The notes under the pieces: generated by a model
Databases searched by the model: none
Seen by the model: only the letters and a program-made list of their open reading frames with translations
Told to the model about the DNA's origin: nothing
Program-made: the position numbers and the translations under genes
Origin: Collinsella sp.
GTDB taxonomy: Bacteria; Actinomycetota; Coriobacteriia; Coriobacteriales; Coriobacteriaceae
Assembly: GCA_019419485.1 (NCBI GenBank)
Contig: DXZV01000071.1
Coordinates: 242-8,296, forward strand
Direction: 5' to 3'
Length of the DNA stretch: 8,055 bases
Shown: piece after piece, positions 1-6,895 of the stretch
Numbering within the stretch: position 1 is the first letter of the stretch
Layout of the letters: every line of letters begins with the position of its first letter

Positions 1-490
1 GACGACCTGCTTGGGGCAGGTGATCTCAAGACCAGCAAGGCCAGCCTTGACCTGGTTCACGACGTGCTCGACATAGGTGCCAGCCTCGCGGACCTCGAGG
101 GACTCGCCGCAACAGAAGACGGGAACAAGCCCGGCGGCAACGAGAGCCTTGGCCTTCTTGTTCTGGTCCTCGTCGGTCTCGTGGAAGTAATCACGACGCT
201 CGGAGTGACCGATGATGCAGTAGGTGCAGCCAGCGGACTTGAGCATGTCGCAAGAGGACTCACCGGTAAAGGCGCCCTTGGCCTCCCAGTACACGTTCTG
301 TGCACCGAGGGCGATGGGGGCAGCCTGGATGCGGTCATGAACCGTGGTGATGTCGATGGTCGGAGGGCAGACGAGCACCTCGACGCCAGCCGGAACCTCG
401 GGCAGAGCCTGGGCCAGCTCGTCGGCGAGCTTGGCAGCCTCGGCGACGTCGTTGTTCATCTTCCAGTTACCAGCGATAAGAAGGGTGCGA

Positions 491-498
<8 letters not shown>
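1..498 (-). CDS. tpiA: Triosephosphate isomerase, N-terminal 166 residues (cut by window edge)
   Basis: Interconverts dihydroxyacetone phosphate and glyceraldehyde-3-phosphate in cytosolic glycolysis. I translated this frame directly; it opens MPNRTLLIAGNWKMNN and stays open to base 1. Family landmarks visible are Asn11 and Lys13 of the GNWKMN motif, the GAQNVYW segment near residue 65, and IIGHSERR at 95-102 with the electrophilic His98. The catalytic Glu of the YEPxWAIGTG motif would fall just past residue 166, so it lies outside the window. The ATG at 498 overlaps the pgk stop by 8 bases (ATGCCTAA), which implies translational coupling with pgk. About one third of the usual length of roughly 250 residues is missing, only because of the window boundary. 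Identity is secure. Confidence 0.97.
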
Positions 499-1681
<1,183 letters not shown>

Positions 1682-1715
1682 GTTTGCTTCTACCTTTCGT
1701 ACGTGTCTGCCTTCC

Positions 1716-1724
1716 ATTACAGCA
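1716..1724 (-). promoter_or_regulatory. Possible extended -10 promoter for pgk-tpiA
   Basis: On the minus strand the sequence TGCTGTAAT matches an extended -10 element (TGn plus 5 of 6 bases of TATAAT). It lies about 35 bases upstream of the pgk ATG and downstream of the gap terminator. No convincing -35 hexamer lies 16-18 bases further up. The position is right for restarting transcription after the terminator, but the motif is short and could arise by chance. Confidence 0.3.
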
Positions 1725-1735
1725 GACGATTTCCT

Positions 1736-1784
1736 ATAAAAAGGGCGCGACCTTAGGGTGTAAGCCCTATAAGGCCGCGCCCTT
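1736..1784 (-). terminator. Rho-independent terminator after gap
   Basis: In the minus-strand transcript, AAGGGCGCG (1784-1776) pairs with CGCGCCCTT (1749-1741). The stem continues through a G-U pair and CCTTA:TAAGG, then has a 2-base bulge and a GGG:CCC cap. The 3' arm runs into five U residues (1742-1738). It begins 37 bases beyond the ancestral gap stop at 1822 and ends before the pgk ribosome binding site. It therefore probably ends or attenuates gap mRNA and lowers read-through into pgk-tpiA. Confidence 0.85.
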
Positions 1785-1821
1785 CTTTAGACGCTCAACG
1801 AGCTATTCGCTATAAGCTAAA

Positions 1822-2846
1822 TTAAGCAACGAACTTCTCGAAGTACTTGATGGTGCGGACCATCTGAGAGGTGTAGGAGTTCTCGTTGTCGTACCAAGAG
1901 GTGACCTGGACGAGGGACTGGCCGTTGCCGAGGTCAGAGCACATGGTCTGAGTGGCGTCGAAGATGGAGCCGTGGGTCTCGCCGATGATGTCGGTGGAGA
2001 CGATGTCGTCCTCGTTGTAACCGAAGGTCTCGGAGATGTGGCAGCGTAGGCCTTCATAGCAGCGTTGACCTCGTCAGCGGTGACGGTCTTGTCAACGACA
2101 GCGTAGAGGTTGGTGAGGGAGCCGGTCGGCGTCGGGACGCGCTGGGCGGCACCGATGAGCTTGCCGTTGAGCTCGGGGAGAACCAGGCCGATAGCCTTGG
2201 CAGCACCGGTGGTGTTGGGGACGATGTTGACGGCGCAGGCGCGGCTACGACGCTTGTTGCCCTTGCGCTGCGGGCCGTCGAGCGGCATCTGGTCGCCAGT
2301 CCAGGCGTGAATGGTGGTCATGATGCCGGACACGATGGGAGCGAAGTCGTTCAGACCCTTGGCCATCGGAGCGAGGCAGTTGGTGGTGCAGGAAGCAGCG
2401 GAGATGATGTTGTCCTCAGCGGTCAGCGTCTCATGGTTGACGTTGTACACGATGGTGGGCAGATCGCTGCCAGCCGGAGCGGAGATGACGACCTTCTTGG
2501 CGCCAGCGTTGATGTGGGCCTGAGCCTTAGCCTTGCTGGTGTAGAAGCCGGTGCACTCGAGAACGACGTCGACGTCGAGGTCGCCCCAAGGCAGGTTGTT
2601 GGCGTCGGCCTCCTTGTAGATCTTGATCTCCTTGCCGTCAACGGTGATGGAATCCTCGCCAGCAACGACCTCGTGATCGCGAGCGTAGTTGCCCTGCGTG
2701 GAGTCGTACTTCAGCAGGTAAGCGAGCATGTCGGGAGAGGTGAGGTCGTTGATAGCGACGATCTCGGAGCCCTCATGACCGAACATCTGACGGAAGGCCA
2801 GACGACCGATGCGACCGAAGCCGTTAATAGCAACCTTTACTGCCAT
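1822..2846 (-). CDS. gap: Glyceraldehyde-3-phosphate dehydrogenase (type I), broken by a one-base frameshift
   Basis: NAD-dependent oxidation and phosphorylation of glyceraldehyde-3-phosphate in glycolysis. The start at 2846 (MAVKVAINGFGRIGR) has a strong AAAGGAG ribosome binding site. The protein shows the Rossmann motif INGFGRIG at 7-14, Asn33-Asp34 typical of NAD users, SCTTNC with catalytic Cys153, and His180. Near codon 269 (about bases 2036-2046) the frame is lost. In the as-read frame, unrelated Ser/Thr/Pro-rich residues continue to a TAG at 1803-1805. In the neighbouring frame the expected C-terminus is intact (SETFGYNEDD, SWYDNENSYT) and ends in a TAA at 1822. The span is 1025 bases, one short of 342 codons, which fits a single-base deletion. 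I see no slippery heptamer. A sequencing error is the likeliest cause because the gene is normally essential for glycolysis; a real mutation would remove part of the catalytic domain. Confidence 0.93.
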
Positions 2847-2918
2847 TGTGTCTCCTTTCGTAAGGCCCCCGCAAGCTACAGCGCCTGCCGTTGAGGCCCA
2901 CAAACTAACCACTCGCCT

Positions 2919-2948
2919 AATATACCTTTTTTTTGACTTGAATTTCAC
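2919..2948 (-). promoter_or_regulatory. Candidate sigma-70-type promoter of gap
   Basis: On the minus strand a -35-like GTGAAA (2948-2943) and a -10 TATATT (2924-2919) are separated by 18 bases that include a run of eight A. Transcription would begin near 2911, giving a leader of about 65 bases before the gap ATG. The surrounding 2925-3039 stretch is much richer in A and T than anything else in the window, as expected for a strong promoter with upstream elements. An inverted repeat AATTTC-N12-GAAATT (2941-2964) overlaps the -35 and could be an operator. Confidence 0.5.
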
Positions 2949-2980
2949 GAGAATGGTCGAAATTGAAAATCAAATTTACG

Positions 2981-2994
2981 TTAAAACGTTTTAA
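2981..2994. promoter_or_regulatory. Perfect 14-base palindrome upstream of the gap promoter
   Basis: TTAAAACGTTTTAA is a perfect palindrome centred about 40 bases upstream of the candidate -35 of gap. Its position would suit a transcription-factor site controlling glycolytic gap expression. It has no GC stem and no following T-run of its own, so it is not a good terminator for whiA. In an AT-rich stretch a palindrome of this length can be accidental. Confidence 0.3.
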
Positions 2995-3039
2995 AGAATA
3001 AAATAGCAGCTAAATCCGTATATAAGTCGATACTTTAAA

Positions 3040-3969
3040 CTACCTGTTTGCTTCAATGAGCTTTTCAAGCCTCAAAACTCGATGGTAGAGGGCCGACTTC
3101 GACAAGGGAGGGTCAGCCATCTCCCCCAAATCGCGCAGTGACAGATCGGGATAGCGCTCGCGCAGGTCGCAAAAGACCGCCAAGGCGTCCGGAAGCGTGT
3201 CGCGCAAACCCCGCTGTTCGAGCTCACCGATCAACGCAAGCTGATGCTGAGCAGCGCCCGCACTTCTGGTCTGATTGGCCAGCTCGGCATTCACGCGACG
3301 GTTTACGTCGTTCTTAACCAATTTGACCGCGCGCGCTTCCTCAATCTCGGCAACGCTGCGCTTGGCTCCGACCAGCTTTAGGAGCTGCTCGATCTCCTCG
3401 GCGCTCTTAATGTACACGGCATAGGACCCGCGCCGTGCGTTGACGCGCGCATGGACCCCAATCTGCTCCAGCAGATCGCAGAGCCCCTTGGCATATTGCT
3501 CGCCCTGCACCGCGATCTCCAAATGAAAGTCGCCGCGGGGATCGGCCACGAAGCCGCCCGCGATGAGCGCGCCGCGGATGTAGGCAAGTCTGCAGCAGGG
3601 ACGGGCAACGATGTGCCGGGGAACACCGGCGACGAGCCCTCCCCTGCGGTCTAGAATGCCCAGCAGCACCAGAGCCTTGTCCAGGTCGGGTTGATCGGGC
3701 AGGGTAATGAGATAGTTACGGACCTTATGCAAGACCGATTTACGAACGGTGAATTCCGTTTTGAGCTTAAGGATACGATGCGTCAGCGTGATCATCGTGC
3801 GCGCGACGGCGCCCGTCTCGGTCGCGACCGTCAAACGATACCGCCCGGAGCCGGCCAGCGAAAGTGTACCGCTCACACGCGTCAGGGCGGCAAGCGTCGA
3901 CAAATCGCAGTATTCACATTCGGGTTCGCAGCGCGCGAGCTCGTCACGCACCTCGGCGGTAAACGACAT
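3040..3969 (-). CDS. whiA: WhiA-family DNA-binding regulator
   Basis: WhiA controls sporulation-associated division in Streptomyces, and division and chromosome segregation in other Gram-positive bacteria. It joins a degenerate LAGLIDADG homing-endonuclease fold to a C-terminal helix-turn-helix. The 309 residues are normal length. The N-terminal domain (about 1-85) begins MSFTAEVRDELAR. The LAGLIDADG-like segment CCRLAYIRGALIAGGFV lies at 125-141. The C-terminal HTH ends with LSLRDLGEMADPPLSKSALYHRV (about 276-298), the most recognisable WhiA signature. The start at 3969 lies six bases after the rapZ stop with only a weak AGG ribosome binding site, so translational coupling to rapZ is likely. 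In a non-sporulating host the role is probably division or metabolism control. Confidence 0.96.
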   Translation of the reverse strand: MSFTAEVRDELARCEPECEYCDLSTLAALTRVSGTLSLAGSGRYRLTVATETGAVARTMITLTHRILKLKTEFTVRKSVLHKVRNYLITLPDQPDLDKALVLLGILDRRGGLVAGVPRHIVARPCCRLAYIRGALIAGGFVADPRGDFHLEIAVQGEQYAKGLCDLLEQIGVHARVNARRGSYAVYIKSAEEIEQLLKLVGAKRSVAEIEEARAVKLVKNDVNRRVNAELANQTRSAGAAQHQLALIGELEQRGLRDTLPDALAVFCDLRERYPDLSLRDLGEMADPPLSKSALYHRVLRLEKLIEANR

Positions 3970-3975
3970 GCAGGC

Positions 3976-4896
3976 CTATGCTTTCGTGTTCGCGCGCGAC
4001 AAGTCGCGATGGGAAATGCTCACGTGATACTGGGCGCCTTCCAAATAACGCGCCGTGGCCTCGGCGATGGCAACGCTGCGGTGTTGACCGCCCGTGCAAC
4101 CGATGGCGATAGAAAGCTGCGGCTTGCCCTCCGCGATATAGCCGGGCATGACCGTATCGAGCAGCTGCGTCCAGGCCTTCCAGAACTCCTGGGTCTTGGG
4201 ATGGTCCAGAACAAAGTCGGAGACTTTCTTATCGAGACCGGTCATGGTGCGCATCTCGGGATCGTAGAACGGATTGGGCAGGAAGCGAACGTCGATCATA
4301 ATGTCCGCCTCGACGGGCATACCGTGCTTAAAGCCAAACGAGAACACGTGAACGTCCATGAGCTGCTGGTCGGACAACTCGGAGAACGCCATGCGCAATT
4401 TATTACGCAGGGCAGAGGTGCGCAGACGGCTCGTGTCGATGATCATATCGGCTCGATCGCGCACACCCCGCAGCTGCAGACGCTCCCGCTGAATCGCATC
4501 GGCCGTAGTCTCCCCCGGCTTGGCAATGGGATGGCGGCGGCGGTTTTCGCTATAACGACGGATCAGCACCTCGTCGGAGGCCTCGAGAAACACGATGTCA
4601 CAGCTCATCTCGCGCTCCTCGAGTGCAGCAACGGCATCGAGCAGCTCATCGAACAAGCCCTGGCTGCGCAGGTCGCAGGTGACGGCGAGATGCCTGCCCA
4701 CGCCCGTATTGATGCCGACGAGCTCGGCAAGCTGGGCGATGAGACGCGGAGGCAGGTTATCAATGCAAAAGTAGCCCATGTCCTCGAACACGTGCATGGC
4801 CTGTGTGCGGCCCGATCCGGACATTCCGGTGATGATGACGATATCGGGGATGCGCTCCGAGCGCTCCGCCGCATCCATGGCATCTCCCTTTTGCAT
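3976..4896 (-). CDS. rapZ: RapZ-family nucleotide-binding protein
   Basis: RapZ (YvcJ) in E. coli binds glucosamine-6-phosphate and acts as an RNase adaptor for the small RNA GlmZ. In Gram-positive bacteria its role is less clear. The 306-residue protein has a Walker A loop GMSGSGRT at 24-31 (Arg30 where the consensus has Lys), FEDMGYFCIDNLPP at 37-50, MIIDTSRLRT at 151-160, and FGFKHGMPVEADIMIDVRF at 187-205. The C-terminal anion-binding motif GCTGGQHRSV is at 267-276. Two ATGs are plausible: 4896, chosen here for GGGAGG six bases upstream, and 4878 with GGGAG. The choice changes the protein by six residues. A terminator-like hairpin ends just before the ribosome binding site, and whiA follows after six bases. 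Confidence 0.95.
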   Translation of the reverse strand: MQKGDAMDAAERSERIPDIVIITGMSGSGRTQAMHVFEDMGYFCIDNLPPRLIAQLAELVGINTGVGRHLAVTCDLRSQGLFDELLDAVAALEEREMSCDIVFLEASDEVLIRRYSENRRRHPIAKPGETTADAIQRERLQLRGVRDRADMIIDTSRLRTSALRNKLRMAFSELSDQQLMDVHVFSFGFKHGMPVEADIMIDVRFLPNPFYDPEMRTMTGLDKKVSDFVLDHPKTQEFWKAWTQLLDTVMPGYIAEGKPQLSIAIGCTGGQHRSVAIAEATARYLEGAQYHVSISHRDLSRANTKA

Positions 4897-4909
4897 GTGC
4901 TGCCTCCCG

Positions 4910-4946
4910 AAAACAAGCGCGGGACCCAGCAACCCGGATCCCGCGC
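4910..4946 (-). terminator. Terminator-like hairpin between nanE and rapZ
   Basis: In the minus-strand RNA, GCGCGGGA (4946-4939) and CC after an A/U-side bulge pair with GGTCCCGCGC (4926-4917). The loop is nine bases, and the stem is followed at once by UUGUUUUC. It sits 51 bases past the nanE stop and ends about 14 bases before the chosen rapZ ATG, immediately ahead of its ribosome binding site. It probably terminates the nan operon. A TATACT -10-like element lies upstream at 4970-4965 without a clear -35. If that element is used, the hairpin would lie in the rapZ leader and act as an attenuator. Confidence 0.65.
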
Positions 4947-4997
4947 GGTCAATTGCCTATATTGAGTATACCGCCCCGAGCGGATACGAGGCCTGTC

Positions 4998-5684
4998 TTA
5001 CGCCTCAAGCGCAGCCTTGAACCAACTCGTAATACTCGTGGGGTGCGTGATGGCGGTGCCGACGACAACGGCCCAGGCGCCAGCATCGATCGCAGCGCGA
5101 GCCTCCTCGGGCGTGTGCACGCGGCCCTCGCAGATGATGGGAAGACCGGGGAATTCCTCGGTCGCCTGACGCAGGAGCGGCAGATCGGGGCCATCGGCCA
5201 TGGTGCAGTCGATGGCGGCGACACCATGAGAAAGCGTGGTGGATACCAGGTCGAAGCCCATATCAACCGCACGGCGAATGTCCTCGATGGTGGCACAATC
5301 CGCCATCAGGAGCACACCCTCCTCGTGCAGCGGGCGGAAGGTATCCTCGACCGTCTTGCCATCGGGGCGTGGACGATCGGTGGCGTCGATCGCCACGATA
5401 TCGGCACCGGCAGCAACGCAGGCGCGAGCGTGACGCAGCGTCGGCGTGATGTAAACGCCCTCGTGCCCATCCTTCCACAGGCCGATGACGGGAACCTCAC
5501 AGCGACCCTTAATGGCGGCAATGTCGGCAAGGCCCTGGCAGCGAATGGCGGCGGCGCCGCCGAGCTCGCAAGCGCGAGACATTTGAGCCATGGTCTCGGG
5601 CGTACGAAGCGGCTCGCCCATATACGCCTGAACGCTCACGACGAGCTTGCCCTTCAGGGATTGAATCAAAGGATCGACGGTCAT
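4998..5684 (-). CDS. nanE: N-acetylmannosamine-6-phosphate 2-epimerase
   Basis: Converts ManNAc-6-phosphate to GlcNAc-6-phosphate, joining sialic acid breakdown to amino-sugar metabolism; a cytosolic TIM barrel. The 228 residues match the family length. Visible family features: LVVSVQAYMGEPLR at 14-27, AAAIRCQG with Arg48, IGLWKDG with Lys71 (the catalytic Lys position), AIDATDRPRPDG at 98-109, MADC with Asp129, ICEGRVHTP at 184-192 with Glu186, and VVVGTAITHP at 207-216. The ATG at 5684 has an AAAGG ribosome binding site at a long spacing of ten bases. It sits inside a potential hairpin described separately. The gene lies 70 bases after the ROK kinase and is last in the nan group before a terminator. 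Confidence 0.96.
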   Translation of the reverse strand: MTVDPLIQSLKGKLVVSVQAYMGEPLRTPETMAQMSRACELGGAAAIRCQGLADIAAIKGRCEVPVIGLWKDGHEGVYITPTLRHARACVAAGADIVAIDATDRPRPDGKTVEDTFRPLHEEGVLLMADCATIEDIRRAVDMGFDLVSTTLSHGVAAIDCTMADGPDLPLLRQATEEFPGLPIICEGRVHTPEEARAAIDAGAWAVVVGTAITHPTSITSWFKAALEA

Positions 5685-5685
5685 A

Positions 5686-5738
5686 AGGCTGTAACCTTTC
5701 TCAGAACAGCCTCCCGAGGCGTGTTGTCTCGGGAGGCT
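5686..5738 (-). promoter_or_regulatory. Two overlapping, mutually exclusive hairpins in front of nanE
   Basis: On the minus-strand RNA, hairpin A is a perfect 11-base-pair stem, AGCCUCCCGAG (5738-5728) with CUCGGGAGGCU (5718-5708). Hairpin B is a perfect 7-base-pair stem, AGGCUGU (5712-5706) with ACAGCCU (5692-5686). B has the nanE ribosome binding site (AAAGG, 5699-5695) in its loop, and its stem ends one base before the ATG. A and B share bases 5708-5712, so they cannot form fully together. Hairpin A has no proper U-run, so it is not a convincing terminator. The layout resembles a translational switch. Function is inferred. Confidence 0.45.
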
Positions 5739-5754
5739 CCTACAGCAGATACGT

Positions 5755-6720
5755 TTACTTCAACGAGGCAAGAAGATGCTCAGCGGCACCGATGAGCGGA
5801 GCATCGCCCTCCAGAGAACCGATGAGGATCGGCGTGTCCTGAAGCGGATCGAGCGCCTGGCTGGCATAGCCCTCGTGCACCGAATCCTTCCACGTCTGCG
5901 AACGCCAATCGGGACCTTGGTGAATCACACCGCCCGAAAGCACGATGACCTCAGGGTCCAGGATGTTAGCGAGCGAGCCCAAGCTGGCACCCAGCGCAAA
6001 GCCGGCATCATGGATGACCTCGGTCGCCTTTGCGTCGCCTGCACGGCACAGGTCGTTCACATCGCGACCGACCGAAGGACGGCTGGGGTCGACGCGGCCA
6101 AAGCGCTCATCGTACATACGACCAATGGAAGTGCCCGAAGCAACCGACTCCAGATGGCCGGAACGCCCGCAGGCGCAGGGAATGCCGGCGGCAGCCGAGC
6201 ACTCGATGTGGCCCATATGGCCAGCAGCACCATGGAAGCCCTGCATCACGCGGCCGTTCTCGACATATGCGCCGCCGATACCCGTACCGATGCCAAGACA
6301 CAAGACGGAGAACTTGCCCTTGCCGACGCCCCAGTGGGCCTCGCCCAGAGCATGAGCCTGCACGTCGCCCACAACGGCAACGGGAAGACCAAGGTCCTCG
6401 CGCAGACGCGGCCCCAACTGAACGCCGGACCAGCCGGGCATGATCTCATTGGCATAAGCAATGGCGCCCGTCTTGGGATCGACGACGCCTGCGGCACCGA
6501 TACCGACACCGAGAACCTCGACATCGGGATTCGCCTCAAGAGCGGCCTTGATAGACGCCTCGATACGCTGGAAGACGGCCTCGCCGCCCTCTTGGGCCTC
6601 TGTGGGAACCTCGGCCTCAAAAACGGGATGGGGCACACTACCGTCAGCCGGGTACTCCATGATGGCAGTCGCGATCTTAGTTCCGCCGATATCGACAGAG
6701 CAGACGTACTTGTTCTCCAT
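5755..6720 (-). CDS. nanK: ROK-family sugar kinase, probably N-acetylmannosamine kinase
   Basis: Likely phosphorylates ManNAc at C6 with ATP before NanE acts. The 321-residue protein has the ATP-binding DIGGTK at 10-15, catalytic-base candidate Asp119 in VVGDVQAHALGE, GIGTGIGG at 143-150, and the ROK zinc region GHMGHIEC...CACGRSGHLE with His171, Cys182, Cys184 and His189. His189 replaces the usual third Cys. The motif AGHMGH has His168 where ROK glucokinases usually have Glu, and as I recall E. coli NanK has AGHIGH there. This and the nanA/nanE neighbours favour NanK over glucokinase. The ATG at 6720 has an AAGGAG ribosome binding site; an upstream in-frame ATG adding nine residues is less likely. 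Family is certain, substrate is inferred. Confidence 0.88.
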   Translation of the reverse strand: MENKYVCSVDIGGTKIATAIMEYPADGSVPHPVFEAEVPTEAQEGGEAVFQRIEASIKAALEANPDVEVLGVGIGAAGVVDPKTGAIAYANEIMPGWSGVQLGPRLREDLGLPVAVVGDVQAHALGEAHWGVGKGKFSVLCLGIGTGIGGAYVENGRVMQGFHGAAGHMGHIECSAAAGIPCACGRSGHLESVASGTSIGRMYDERFGRVDPSRPSVGRDVNDLCRAGDAKATEVIHDAGFALGASLGSLANILDPEVIVLSGGVIHQGPDWRSQTWKDSVHEGYASQALDPLQDTPILIGSLEGDAPLIGAAEHLLASLK

Positions 6721-6725
6721 GTCGC

Positions 6726-6738
6726 TCTCCTTCGGAGA
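6726..6738 (-). promoter_or_regulatory. Small hairpin occluding the nanK ribosome binding site
   Basis: The minus-strand RNA UCUCC-GAA-GGAGA is a 5-base-pair stem with a triloop. Its 3' arm is the Shine-Dalgarno sequence of the ROK kinase gene. A U-rich run (GUUUUUAU) lies just upstream. It could lower nanK translation unless a ribosome or protein opens it. The stem is short and may be incidental self-complementarity of a strong Shine-Dalgarno. Confidence 0.3.
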
Positions 6739-6787
6739 TAAAAACAACTACAGGAAATGCGCCGTCAGGCTAGCCGTCACAGCGCAG

Positions 6788-6895
6788 TAAAGGTTATCCA
6801 GGTGCCCGAGATCGCCGAGAAACCGTGTGGCCATTGACCTAACGGGTCATGGCCACACGGTTGAACGGCGAGGTCGGGTGCCTGGGAAAGCTTTA
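6788..6895 (-). repeat. Large imperfect inverted repeat between nanA and nanK
   Basis: The two arms span nearly the whole interval from the nanA stop codon (6893-6895) leftward. The core is AACCGTGTGGCCAT (6821-6834) against ATGGCCACACGGTT (6849-6862), 14 perfect pairs. One unpaired base and GACC:GGTC follow, capped by the loop at 6840-6844. Outward, the matching blocks TCGCCG/CGGCGA, CCCGA/TCGGG, CCAGG/CCTGG and TAAAG/CTTTA are separated by small internal loops. On the minus-strand RNA this forms a long rod starting at the nanA stop. No T-run follows it, so it is probably not a simple terminator. Likely roles are mRNA stabilisation or processing between cistrons, or a small mobile palindromic repeat. 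Confidence 0.75.

Noticed and set aside
2030..2050. Programmed -1 frameshift in gap
   Set aside because: No X-XXY-YYZ slippery heptamer or clear downstream stimulatory structure is visible, and gap is not known to use recoding. A base loss or sequencing error is simpler.
2847..2948. N-terminal extension of Gap from an ATG at 2948
   Set aside because: The added residues (starting MKFKSKKRYIRR) are not family-like and overlap the promoter. The ATG at 2846 has a strong ribosome binding site and the canonical MAVKVAINGFGRIG start.
3691..4965. Plus-strand open frame (424 codons) opposite rapZ and whiA
   Set aside because: It spans the antisense of two clearly identified genes and shows no recognisable motif; it is a codon-bias shadow.
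5708..5738. The 11-base-pair stem before nanE as an intrinsic terminator
   Set aside because: In the transcript the stem is followed by GUUCUGAG rather than a U-tract. It is treated as part of a possible RNA switch instead.
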